A stretch of 64,000 nucleotides of DNA from Toxorhynchites rutilus septentrionalis (Eukaryota; Arthropoda; Insecta; Diptera; Culicidae): the NCBI RefSeq assembly GCF_029784135.1, contig NC_073746.1:103618515-103682514 (forward strand), given 5' to 3'. Every line of letters begins with the position of its first letter. Within the stretch, counting starts at the first letter, position 1. Of the stretch, positions 25,350 through 35,656 are shown piece after piece. The position numbers were made by a program, and so were the translations under genes. The notes below the pieces were generated by a model, which was not told where the DNA came from, searched no databases, and saw only the letters and a program-made list of their open reading frames with translations.

Positions 25350-25634
25350 ATGAGCAAGAAGAAGAGGGAGGCAGGCTCTAGCCCTGCAAAAAAAGAACGC
25401 ATTGCCAGGGGCAATGAAATTTCGAGGCAAGCGTCATCTAATGATGCACGCGATGTTGGTGTAGTGAAAAGCGCTCGCACTGAACCGAGCTTTCGCGAGT
25501 GTGACACCGCATCGAACAACAGCAAAATAGGCGATTTCGGCGCGTCGGTCGAAAATGTAAACGGCTTCTTTGGTGCCTTTGAGAATGCATCAATGCAATG
25601 CATTAAACTGACGTTATGGCGAAGCAGGCGTTAA
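25350..25634 (+). CDS. Small basic ORF downstream of element promoter, hypothetical
   Basis: This is a 94-residue frame starting at the first ATG after the presumed transcription start at 25200. The N-terminus is strongly basic (SKKKRE, then PAKKER), like a nuclear localisation signal. The rest is polar and rich in Ser and Asn, with no recognised domain and no membrane segment. The opposite arm of the inverted structure does not preserve it. I do not recognise the protein. Position supports a real transcript start, but the frame could be chance. A function is not proposed. Confidence 0.3.
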   Translation: MSKKKREAGSSPAKKERIARGNEISRQASSNDARDVGVVKSARTEPSFRECDTASNNSKIGDFGASVENVNGFFGAFENASMQCIKLTLWRSRR

Positions 25635-26373
25635 GGTTATGCTCAAAAAAAAAAAAAAAAATTGGGGAATACCAAGTATCTTGAATGTCTTACTGGAATG
25701 TTATAAGTTATTTAGGTTCGCGTGCCAGTCGCAAAACTGCCTTCAACTAGAATTGCATTTGCGCTAATATTGATCATAATGAAGTATTGCTACTGTTTTC
25801 GAGGTTGTTGATATTAACAAAAAGAGTTTATTTCGCTTGTTTAGTCACCAAGAAAGTAAATGTCGTTCTGGAATTTTGTATGTGATTAGGTTTCGCTTAC
25901 CAGTAGCAAAAATTCCTCCACTAAGGGTGACAGCTGCGCTTCTCTCGAGCATGAGAAAGTAATGCAACTTTTTTCGTCAACATCGTCAACTGATTTTACA
26001 ATGAAAAACCATTTCAAAGATTATTCTACTAAGCAGTTGTTTCAAAAATTTCACAGCATTATAGAATAATATCCGAAGGTATAAACAAGCGACTTATATA
26101 AAATAACAGCGTAGTTCTACGTCAACAATGCGGTCGTATCTTGGACACAACCTCCTATATTTTTTTAAAATTTTATTTTATTTAATCCATCTGACATCAA
26201 ATTGTCTTAATGGACCTAATCAAGTCAGTATCAAATACACGCATTGCGAGTGTCAACTTATTCTGAAATGATCATTTAATCTAATCCGAAGCGCATTGCT
26301 AGCCGAAGATGAGAAAATCCCAATGGATTTAGCAGACATAAACTCCAACGGATCATGCTGGCCATGCAAACTA

Positions 26374-27672
26374 AAGGGTGTGTCTCAATCAAATTGCATC
26401 ACGGAAGAAACGCTGTAGAAATTTTATTTTTAGGAATTATATCTTCAGCTTTCGCTTATAATCAGATAAGAGTGTATAGATCACGTTGGCCATGCTTCAC
26501 TGTCAATTTTTCGTAAATTTGGAAAAATGTCGTCAAACGAAAAAGAGCGTCGTGAATTAATCCTGCGCACTCATTTCGAGAATCCGGAGTTGTTACATCG
26601 GGACATCGGTAAGATGCTGGGAAACGTTCAATCCACGGTCAGCAGAGTACTAAAACGATACTTCGAGAACCTAACCATCGACCGGAAGGTGAAGAACGGC
26701 AAAAATGGATGCTCCGTCAGTTAAAAGATCACAAGCGCGTAGTTAAGCAGTTTAGACGTGATCCGAGAAGTTCGGTCCGGGATGTCGCCAATAAGCTGAA
26801 TTTGTCAAGTTCATTCGTCCAGCGGACCAAGCACTGGGAGGGCCTGCGTACATACAAGGTTCAGAAGGCTTCTAACCGCGACGAAAGCCAAAACATGGTG
26901 GGGAAGACGCGAGCCCGGAAGCTGTACACCGAAGTGCTGACGAAGCCGCATTGCCTGGTAATGGACGACGAAACCTACGTCAAAGCGGACTTTCGTCAGC
27001 TGCCGGGCCTGTTGTTCTTCTCCGCAGAGGACAAATTCAGCGTTCCGGAGGAGATTCGCAAGCAGAAACTATCCAAGTTTGCCAAAAAGTACATGGTGTG
27101 GCAAGCCATCTGCTCTTGCGGAAAGCGGAGCGCCCTCTTCGTGATGACCGGCACGGTAAACGGGCAGGTTTACCTTAAGGAGTGCCTACAGAAGCGCTTA
27201 TTACCACTATCGAAGCAGCACGAGGGTCCGACCATTTTCTGGCCGGATCTCGCTTCGTGCCACTATTCAAAGGACGTGTTGGAGTGGTACGAAGCCAACG
27301 GGGTCACCTTCGTGCCAAAGGAAATGAACCCGCCCAACGCGCCGGAGCTTCGCCCAATAGAGAAATATTGGGCGATTATGAAGCAGGCCCTCCGGAAGAA
27401 CCCAAAAGTTGTCAAATCGGAGGCGGACTTCAAGAGAAAATGGATTTCTGTTCAAAAAAAAACTACAACCTGACGTTGTACAGAACCTTATGGACGGGGT
27501 AAAGAGGAAGGTACGAGCATACGGGCTTGGGCTCGAAGTATGAATAAAAAGAAAATGCCAAAAGTTGTATAATAGTTTTTATTTTACTGTCTAAAATTTT
27601 CAAAAGGTTCGGTCTACTGGGCGAATTTCTACAGCGTTTTTTCCGTGATGCAATTTGATGTGACACACCCTT
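26374..27672 (+). mobile_element. DD37E Tc1/mariner-superfamily element, full length
   Basis: The 1299-bp element has terminal inverted repeats of about 50 bp (26374-26423 and 27624-27672) that differ by one indel and three substitutions. The ends begin AAGGGTGTGTC. TA duplicates at 26372-26373 and 27673-27674. It carries one transposase gene on the plus strand. The close match of the two ends indicates a rather recent insertion, later than the LINE it sits in. Confidence 0.95.
26527..27543 (+). pseudogene. DD37E transposase, two frameshifts
   Basis: The cut-and-paste transposase begins at ATG 26527 with a helix-turn-helix (LLHRDIGKMLGNVQSTVSRV). Near 26721 the frame is lost and continues in another frame (KDHKRVVKQF), then runs through the catalytic core. 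The triad is intact: MDDETYV, WPDLASCHY and ELRPIEKYW. There are 37 residues between the second Asp and the Glu, which defines the DD37E (ITmD37E) group first known from mosquitoes. A second frameshift in the A run near 27455 shifts the C-terminus, whose native end PDVVQNLMDG to GLGLEV and the stop at 27541 can still be read. About 338 residues when corrected. Not functional as it stands. Confidence 0.93.
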
Positions 27673-29489
27673 TATTCCGGAAATCGAGCCTAAGGAAATC
27701 ACGATGACGTAGGGTGCGTTCTGGAGCATACATGTTTAGATTAGCTAGCAAGAAAGGGGAGTCAATCTCGTTCCTCAACAGCTTCGCAACGAACATGGCT
27801 TGTGCTGCAGATCGCCTGTTTTCCAGAGTATCAATTCGCAGCAGGTTACAGCGTTCCTCGTAAGGAGGCAACTCCCTTGGATTCCGCCATGGAAGATTCC
27901 TCAAAGCACGACGTACAAACTTTCTTTGTACAGATTCAATGCGCGCTTTCCAAATGCTGGGGAAAGGGCACCATACAACAGGAGCAAATTCCAGGATAGA
28001 ACGAACTAGCGCACAGTATAGAAATTTCAAGCTAAGCGTCTTTTTTTTGTCTTTTTCAAGGCATGGAGGAGTTTTTACTTTAAGTTTGTCCACCTTGGCC
28101 CTATTTAGGGCTTGAGGTGAAAGAACTGAAAAATTGAAAGCTAATACAAAAACATTATAAGAGGTTCTGTTTAAGACACGACCGCATTGTTGACGTAGAA
28201 CTACCCTGTAGTTTAATTCAAGCCGCTTGTTTATTACCGAGGATATTTTATAATGCTACGAAAATTTTGGAATAACCATTCTACCGGTTTGGTCGCCCTG
28301 AAATGTTTTTTTATATTGTAGAATGTACTCGCAGAACAATACATGCTCGAGAAAAGCGCAGCCTTAGTGGAGAAAGATTTGCTACTGGCAAGCGAAACCA
28401 AATCACATACAACATTTCAGAACATTTAAAGCAGTTTTTCGACTGGCACGCGAGCCCAAATAAATTAATAACTTAATATAACTTATTGAATAACTTGGTA
28501 TTCCCCAAATAATTGGCACAACCCTAACATCTGCTTCACCATAGCGTCAGTTCAATGCATTGATGACAGAAAACAAATGAATTTAAATGCTTGGGAAAAG
28601 GCTGAACATTTGCCTCAGCAGAGATTCATTATCAATACCCTAGTGTAAATATTTTCCTCCCACTATCTCCCTTCCTTGTTTATATTTATAATTACGACTG
28701 CATAATTTGCAACACCAAACAATCATCAATCATAGCATAAAAAATTAGGCGATTGTTGCATCGTTACAGGGCTAATGCACACGGGAGCAGATATAAATAG
28801 GGTTTCGACGTAGCGAAGATGCACTATTTTTACGTACGGGTTATGAATCACGCAGTGATACTTTAAACTTCTTCAGTTCATTCGTTTCTATCCTTCACAA
28901 AGGCCCTTGGAAAACTTTACCTTATCCATAATATTACTCCTCCACCCCCAGGGGCTTGAGAAAGGCATTCGATCCCTCGCCGTCCAGTCCGCCCAGCAAC
29001 GATGTTGTTCAGTCGATTTCCTCACGAAGAATGAAAGTTTGCCTCAGCGAGATCCACTGTTTATACTCTAGGCAAATATTCCCTTCTTTCTTCTTTTTTT
29101 CCTTTGTTCACGGAGACTTTACATCTTACGATTTCACCTCCGTTGCTCGTCGATAAGTTGCTCGTTATTGACAGCTCTGTTCGGGGAAGCACACAAATGG
29201 ACAGAACAAATGTATGAGGAAATAGGAATGCTTCCTATTTTCATTAATTTAAACCATATACGGATTATGGGATTATAATGTATAGCATATCAAACAAATC
29301 TTAAGGAATTTCCGATTCGTTTGGTCTGTAAATCGCCAAAATCCGTTCGCGGCAAAAATAGTTATTAACGTTATTTTATTTCATAAAAACGTGTTTTCTG
29401 ATTTGGCATCCTTAATGAAAGAAGTAGTTCTACGTCAAAAAAGCAAAGGAAGGATATGCATAGGTTGCGCCTTATTTTTCAGCATAGGT

Positions 29490-29725
29490 AGGTAAACACA
29501 CAAATGGGTAGAATAAATGTTGGGGAAAATGGGAATGCATTTAATTTTGGTTAATTTAAAATGTTGGTGGATTAGAGAATCGCAATGTATAGGATTTCAA
29601 ACGAATCTAGAAGAAATTCATTCGAAATGAAGGTAGTTATTTACGTTAGCTTTATTTCATAAAATCGTATCCTGTTTTCTGATTTTGTACTCTTACTGAA
29701 AGACGCAGCCCTACGTCAAAATTGC
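29490..29725 (-). repeat. Element fragment with GACGCAGCCCTACGTC end
   Basis: It repeats the left-end region of the inverted structure: ACACACAAATGGGTAGAAT, the TTTATTTCATAAAATCGTA block, TTTTCTGATTTTGTACTC, and the end GACGCAGCCCTACGTCAA at about 29702-29719. It is more diverged than its neighbours. Confidence 0.7.
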
Positions 29726-30359
29726 TTGGATATTCAGTAAGTTTAGTGTTTCGGTGTCGCTCTAGACAGCGAGTAGTCGACAGTACACATCCATACTGAG
29801 GCTGAGAATTGTTTTGAAAATTGTATTGCTATTTTATAGTTTCTTAGACTCGAGCAACATGTGGCCGAGCGTGGTCTTGCATCAAAATCACCTTATTGAG
29901 TCGCTTTGTTGCGTCGAATGTCTTAATTTTATCGCACAAAATGCAGCTGACAGCGATGAAAGCATTCAATCATAATGATGTGGAGAATTGTTTACAAGTA
30001 ACAAGTAACATCACATTGTGACGTTTTTGGAACAAATCAAGAATATCAACAAACATTCCACAAGAATTGATATCAACACGCTAAAATCAATTTTTTGTGA
30101 TGCAGAACCTAAACCTTCAAGACAAAAATTGATTCATTTCAGTCTCTAGATCTCAATCGCTACCTATTAATTCACAATTGTTTACCGATAAACGATTATT
30201 TTCTATCTGAAAACAAAACAACAACCCTCTCTGCGAATTTGTGAGTCGTGGTGCGAAAAAAATGAAATATTTTGGCATTTTTCGTCACAACAAACCAATC
30301 GCGTTACGTTATCCATGGTTGGCCTCACACTCTCGCCGGATGGCGCCTCCTAGTGATCT

Positions 30360-31264
30360 GAAGTGAACTTCACGCCTGTATCAGTCGGTTACTTGGTCGC
30401 ATCCGACGACCGTTCGCCGACCGAACGAAGATCGAAGAAGTCCGCGGGATGCTGCGGGAAAGCGAACGGTGTGTCGTGGAAAGCGTGGTTTTTCATCGCG
30501 GCGGAAATTTTGACGCACCATCAACAACATTCAGTACAGAAGCTTTCCTCGGACGATTCGGGTGAGGCGTTTGAGAGCGCGTGGTTTTCCATTCCTGTCC
30601 GATGTGGCGCTCCGGAGTCGACACACACACACACACGATTTGTGCGGGCGATAGTAATATTTCTTTGAAGGAGACGGACACACGACGGAAGTCGGTATCA
30701 TATGTGAACACAAAGTGGTTACACTCGCGTGGTTGGTGGGATTGTTGGAAAACGGGACAGGTTACTTCTAAAAAAATAGTGATCGTCTTCTTTGGAGGAT
30801 CCGTCTGAGAGGAAACGACGGTGTATTTTTAGAAGAAAAATTTCATCAATTTCAGTTATTTTCACTTCGGTTCGCGTAAATATGTTTTATTTTGCCGCTG
30901 ATGTGAGATTGATGGGTGCGTGTTTTGTTTCATCAGTGGCCAGAGTGAATCTGTCTAGTGTTTGACAAAATAGTGAGTGAGGTTTTCCACTGCTTCTGTC
31001 CGTCTCGGTTCGTTCATCTGATTGAAGCTCACCTCGTCTCGTGTTCGTATCATGTTCTGTTATTGTGCTTTATTAGTCTGTTGCAGTGGTTATGAGTTGT
31101 TTGATTCAGTTGTTCACATTATCTGGAAAAAAATGTGAGATCCGATTGGTGCTATCTGGTGGAAATACACCCAGTGAAAATCTTTTTGTTGTATCCCTTT
31201 TCTAATTTGTGAAAATTATGAACTTGTGACATTGAATAAAACTTCATCGTATTCATCACTCGAA
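30360..31264 (+). promoter_or_regulatory. Likely promoter and 5' leader of the varicose-like gene
   Basis: This is a GC-richer block ending at the first coding exon, without an acceptor site needed. TCAGTC at 30381-30386 fits the initiator consensus and is followed by a GC-rich CGACGACCGTTCGCCGACC stretch, but I see no TATA box and no clear DPE. Several short upstream ATGs lie in the leader. The start position is only a guess. Confidence 0.4.
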
Positions 31265-31361
31265 ATGGTCCGTTTTGGTAAAAAAGAAAGTGCGGAAAGG
31301 CGGCAACTGTTGGACAGTATGAACTCAATGCATTACAACAGTTCAAAGCAAATTGATAATG
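31265..31361 (+). CDS. vari: First coding exon, varicose/MPP6-like MAGUK (provisional)
   Basis: ATG at 31265 has the good context CGAAATGG. The exon encodes 32 residues (MVRFGKKESAERRQLLDSM...) plus one base, then the consensus donor G|GTAAGT at 31362. Phase 1 fits the acceptor phase of the exon at 47684, where the joined codon is GCT. Unspliced, the frame would stop two codons later. The peptide is basic then polar, with no domain of its own. It is assigned to the same gene only because strand, phase and order agree. The intervening intron of 16.3 kb is long but usual for mosquito genes. Confidence 0.55.
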
Positions 31362-31867
31362 GTAAGTAATTTTCAAATTAATCTAATTATGCCCTACGAG
31401 CTCACTGCGCGCAATTTCAACTACTTGAAGATTGGCTTTGTTCTATCTAAGCGGAGATAATATCTCGATCTGGATGAGCTTCGTGCGTACAGTGATGTGG
31501 GAGGCGTGTTTCAAGTATCTTGTCTTGTTTGGTTTACTTCAAGTGCAAGCCATTAGATTATATCCAAGTGCAGAGCGTTGAATTAATTTGAAGGTTACCT
31601 GGAATTCGCATCCCAACTGCGTTTACACATATTTGTTTATTCGCTGTCTTTAATGTGCCAAACACCGCTGGTACAAAGTGCGAAATTTTCCGGGGAATTT
31701 TACTTCTTTTTATACGTTTGCGATACAAAGTATCATCAACCCGTTGCATGTTTGCACACTCTCAGATCTCCCGGGATAAACCAGACGAGTCCAAATCACT
31801 TCAGGTGAGCGCTTATTTCTTAGAAAGCCTTGAACAATTCTAAATTGGCTGAAGTGCTATGTTGAAG

Positions 31868-32217
31868 TATGTCGAATATTTAAAATAATATCGTATCGTC
31901 ATTCTGAAAATTGAAAGCACTCAGTCTTACCCTGCAACACATATTATTTCGAAGGAGCCACTTCGGAGAATATGTCCAATGCGTGAATCATACATACGGA
32001 GCGATTTTTTTCTGGCTAGAAAAACATCAGGGATTCGGATGACGGTAAACAGCGGAAGACTTAGATTTATGGTGATATGAAGTTTTCTTCCTTCCTTCGG
32101 AAAGTGCTAAAGTAAAGTATCTTCGTATACTATGGTTGCTGATAATATATTATAAGCTTACTCTTTTTGAATTGTGTTAGAATTTCAACTTCAGTCTTGT
32201 AGAGAAACAACATAGAG
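31868..32217 (+). repeat. Dispersed 350-bp repeat, copy 1
   Basis: It is homologous in direct orientation to 38457-38811. Shared blocks are TATGTCGAATATTTRAAATA, AGTCTTACCCTGCA, GGGATTCGGATGACGG, CGGAAGACTTAGATTTATGG and CCTTCCTTCGGAAAGTG. It is non-coding and the boundaries were not resolved. Confidence 0.8.
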
Positions 32218-32488
32218 TTGTGCGGGGCTAAGGTGCGCACCTAACGGTTGTCTTACAATAACTTCCGGTGAAAGCACACTCAGAAGCGTGTGTAGGTATC
32301 ATCTAAGCTAAGCTGTATGATGTTATGTGGGTGAGGCGGTTGGTATGGTCGAAAATTATCTTATCATGCCATCTATCGGTGTGAATTTAGTTACGATAAA
32401 TCAATGTGCTGATTGATTCTCGGCACCTAGAATTATAATAAGAGACCATCCACATACTTGTAATATAGAAATACATTTTGAAATAATA

Positions 32489-32560
32489 CAGGTCGAACTC
32501 AATTATATACAGACTCGATTATATACTGGTTCGATTATATACAGTTTGAATTTTTTAACA
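32489..32560. repeat. MITE end, CAGGTCGAACTCAATTATAT family
   Basis: TACAGGTCGAACTCAATTAT is followed by repeated GACTCGATTATATAC motifs, as at the left end of the MITE at 10546. A possible decayed right end is ATATAATCGATACGAG near 33243, but it is too poor to fix. Confidence 0.55.
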
Positions 32561-33307
32561 TTTCAAATACGGCTGCTTTCGAGAAAAAATATAATATATT
32601 CATTCTCCCTACCAATCAATCATATACTTTTGTTTATCAATCTTTTTAAATTTCGGTTCTGAGAGTTCCGCGGCAAATATAAGTGTTGAAGCCATTCCAA
32701 TAATTGCTCACCATTCATGTACCCAGAATGCGAAACAAGCCAAAAGGTCGCTGAAGGCATTCAAAAGCAAAGGAAAGGAATTTCAAAATATTTATTGACT
32801 AGCTCCTTGTTGAATCCTACAATTTTGGACAGGGTTGCTGTGGGGTTCAAAGAAACAGGCGAAGCTTCCTCATGAAGCTAGATGATCAATCTCTTCTTGC
32901 CAGTTTTGTAGCTCGGTTGAATCCGTGCTGGATGCTGTTGGCTTCCACAAAATCAATAGCCGCAAATCTTTGACGCTTTGTCCAATGCTCTGTCATAGTT
33001 GGTCAGTTTCTCAAACTGCTCACTCATAAAACGTAAAATTGAAAATCCTAAAATATATTTTGGTTGAAAATACTTTATAGATAATTTTTCCATAATCCGA
33101 TTTCTACGAAAAGCTCTTGAAAGTTTTCACAAAAATGAATACGCACTATGAACTACAAGGGTAAATGATATTGGTTTGTCCGATTCAGAGCGTTTTTATG
33201 CAACTAGTAAATTCAAATCGATTTATCTTCATGAAAATCACATATAATCGATACGAGTTTGGGTTTGTTAAAATGCCCCAAGTCTCTAGTTTTTAATACT
33301 ACCATAA

Positions 33308-33617
33308 CTGCCGTTCTACTTATAGCTGTCCCATGTTACTTTTTGACCATTTTCACTTTTCTTCAATTGTCCCATGTTGATATTCTAAGCATAATTGTCC
33401 CACCATGAATTTTAAGCCCGTAATCAAGATTAATAAGAATAAGTGAGTGTAACTTTTCACATTTCATTAGACAATAGTTTACTGCTTATGAGAACCCGGT
33501 GTATTGCCAAGCTGAAATGCTTAATGCTTCTGGTAGGCAAATATGCCTGAAAACTTTGATTGCGTTTTTCTCAGTTGCCTATTTTGGAACATGGGACAAC
33601 TCTGCGTAGAACGGCAG
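33308..33617. mobile_element. MITE with CTGCCGTTCTAC ends, ATAA target duplication
   Basis: CTGCCGTTCTAC at 33308 and GTAGAACGGCAG ending at 33617 are perfect 12-bp inverted repeats. ATAA flanks both sides (33304-33307, 33618-33621). Subterminal GTCCCATGTT motifs repeat inside (about 33329, 33368) and invert near the right end (AACATGGGACAA). Non-coding. Confidence 0.8.
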
Positions 33618-33677
33618 ATAAGGCGTTGAAATTATTAATTTTTTTTATGTTTTTTAACGATTTTCCTCAAAGAGAAA

Positions 33678-34405
33678 TTATGATCATGTTTTGACCACCT
33701 CTGATCATGGTTTGCTCAAAAAATGATCATGGTTTGTCCGGTTTTAGAAATCATCATTTTTGAATGAAAAAATTCGAATTTTCGGGTAGATGTTGCATTT
33801 CTCATTGCTTGAGTTTACTGTCACCATATTGATCCATTCATAATTTAGGCTTTCTTCAGAATATTGCCTTTTCTTGGGCATTTTAAAAGTGTTCACTTCA
33901 ACACACTCAACACAAAGAACCTTTATTTCTGCTATGCGCGAAGGACACAATAAACAAACTGCAGCGCGCCAAGCGGTTGTCTTAGAAATCATGTGGACAA
34001 AACAACATTAGTGAATTGGACAACTCATGATCAGAATTGAGGTCATCGAAATGCGTTAATTTAATGGTTTAGCTATATAAGCTGATACAGATGGTGTGCA
34101 AGCATGATGTTTACAATATTTGTAAGTGTTACAATCCAGAAAAGGTCTGAATACGTGCCAAATAATAATCTGGTGATTGATTAAAAGTTAGCTCAAATGA
34201 GGGGCGCATTGACACCAATAGAAGGTGTATTTTATAATCCTTTAAAACATGTGAATCCGTAAAACTGTAAATCGTGAAAAAGATAATTTTATTTATGTGT
34301 TTTGAAGCATTTGAATACCTGATTTGACAAAGGTGTGATGAATTAGAGCATTCAAAAAAGTGGACAAACCATGATCATGTTTTCGACTGGACAAACCAAA
34401 ATAAT
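33678..34405. mobile_element. Non-autonomous pogo-like element
   Basis: Ends and subterminal regions repeat ATGATCATGGTTTGTCC on the left and its inverse GGACAAACCATGATCAT at about 34362. On the minus strand near 33840-33880 the residues MPKKRQYSEESLN match the start of pogo/Tigger-type transposases (MPK.RQ.YSEE), after which the frame is unrelated. It appears to be an internal-deletion derivative that kept the transposase start. The same start is found again at 35184-35275. Confidence 0.6.
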
Positions 34406-34466
34406 TTACCTTCGTATAAATGTTTCCTTGGAATTTTAGTTTCGGACATTCTAAGCATTTCAAATA

Positions 34467-35070
34467 CACCCATACCTCGCTATACGGCCGCTTTTTATAC
34501 GGCATTTCGCTACAATGGCCCTCTTCAATAAAGGCCAGTTTTCGATTTACGGCCTAGAATGTTTTGCTATAACGGCCAAAAAAATTTTCTTTCTATGTCG
34601 ATATATCTTGATAGGTTTATATCAGAGTGCTAATGAAAATGACCATCTCGAATTTTCAAACGGAACTTTTTGAAAAATGTTGATTCCCTTGAAAAACTAC
34701 TCTGTGCAAAATATCAACATTTTCAAGAAAATCCCGTTTGAAAATTCAAGATGGCTATTTCATTGGCACTCAAATATACATACACATATTTTACGTAACA
34801 TTATATTTTATAACAGACTCTGTTATTATTCTATGGACAAATGTATGTACTTGTTATGTATGTATTTTTGATTTAGAAAGATAAAGAAAGAAAGATAGAA
34901 AGATAAAATGCATTGTGAATGATAAACCATGTTACATATTTAACAAATTTGAAACCGATCCCATTAAATTTGTATGAATTTGTATTACAATAAATGATTT
35001 CTTATACGGCTTTTCGCTTTGTGACCAAGTTTCATGGAACGTACCTAGGCCGTAAAGCGAGGTATGGGTG
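34467..35070. mobile_element. TA-flanked MITE, CACCCATACCTCGC family, long copy
   Basis: The ends CACCCATACCTCGCTATACG and GGCCGTAAAGCGAGGTATGG pair and are flanked by TA (34465-34466, 35071-35072). An internal foldback MITE lies at 34629-34773 and a GATAAAGAAAGAAAGATAGA-type microsatellite at 34877-34907. The short relative at 7216-7387 lacks both. Confidence 0.85.
34629..34773. mobile_element. Short foldback MITE, GAGTGCTAATGAAAATGACC ends
   Basis: AGTGCTAATGAAAATGACCA and a following CGAATTTTCAAACGG pair with CCGTTTGAAAATTCAAGATG and CTATTTCATTGGCACT. About 45 bp of each side is paired, with a short centre. It is related to the TTAGGGTGCCAAT MITE at 11348. Confidence 0.75.
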
Positions 35071-35183
35071 TATCTCAATCGTCATCCCCAAAATTTCAAA
35101 TATTTATTCAAAATAACGCAAAACACTTCTTACCTCATAACTTCCCGCCACTGTTATGAAATGTATCTTGTTTACACGCTGAG

Positions 35184-35275
35184 TTCTGAGTTCTTAGTTT
35201 ACTGTCATCATATTGATCCATTAACAATTTAGGCTTTCTTCAGAATATTGCCTTTTCTTGGGCATTTCAAAGGTG
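35184..35275 (-). repeat. Second copy of pogo-like transposase start
   Basis: On the minus strand this gives MPKKRQYSEESLNC followed by a stop, homologous over about 90 bp to 33810-33885. It is a fragment, probably the other part of a larger pogo-like derivative broken by the MITE at 34467. Confidence 0.6.
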
Positions 35276-35656
35276 GATTTGAGGATTTTCAAGATAATAA
35301 ATAATAGATAATATCTTATAATAATCCACTACATAAGAAAAGCTTTGTTATTAAAAGCAAAAATAGTCGGATATAAAAGAATGTACCATATTTTTCCAAA
35401 AATTAATGATAGCGTTCAAAATCATAAGGGCCCAATTGACATTTCAATAGAAACTAAGAAGAGGTGTTCTAAACTTAATTATAATTCAAATTTACTTCTC
35501 GTCAAAAGTAAAGTTTTTATGATTCTTAACGCTAGAATTTGAACTTTTTTTCATTAAAACAGCTAAAAGTACAAATTACGGAAACTGTCGCGCTTTTTCT
35601 CATTTTCGAAGGTTTTTTTCGTATCCAATCTCTTTTTATGAAGAAAAAAAAATCGA

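Larger units (their letters stand above)
26253..28093 (-). pseudogene. LINE reverse transcriptase ORF, C-terminal part, split by mariner
   Basis: The segment 28093-27673 encodes a thumb/C-terminal region with LKFLYCALVRSILEFAPVVW, ESVQRKFVRRALRNLPW, ELPPYEERCNLL and RIDTLENRR, typical of Jockey-group LINEs. Reading stops at the mariner. If the mariner and one TA copy are ignored, the frame continues exactly from 26371 (DFRN, then SLHGQHDPLEFM) to the stop at 26253-26255. So the LINE frame was intact when the mariner landed. The polymerase core is lost by 5' truncation. Confidence 0.85.
26161..28125 (-). mobile_element. Jockey-like LINE, 5'-truncated, carrying a mariner
   Basis: Read on the minus strand, this is the 3' part of a LINE polyprotein gene followed by a UTR of about 95 bp and an A-rich (TAAAA)n tail ending near 26161. 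RNase H is absent, as in Jockey and CR1-type LINEs. It lies between the inner ends of the inverted-repeat structure and is interrupted by the DD37E mariner at 26374-27672. The target duplication could not be fixed because the flank is AT-rich. Confidence 0.8.
24788..29437. mobile_element. 4.6-kb inverted-repeat structure of two facing elements
   Basis: The outer ends are TTGACATAGAACTACGTC (24788) and GTAGTTCTACGTCAA (29423-29437). Reading inward, the arms share, in inverted order, TTTCATTAAGGGTGCCAAAT, the AACGTTAATAACTATTTTTG block, CATACATTTGTTCTGTC, TGTGCTTCCCGAACAGAGCT, the TATA promoter, a TTGGGGAATACCAAGT block and the inner ends GACGTAGAACTACG plus hairpin (26111-26152 and 28163-28203). 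The arms are about 1.35 and 1.27 kb and diverge in the middle. The centre holds the LINE at 26161-28125. It may be one foldback-like element or two elements inserted tail to tail. Confidence 0.75.
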
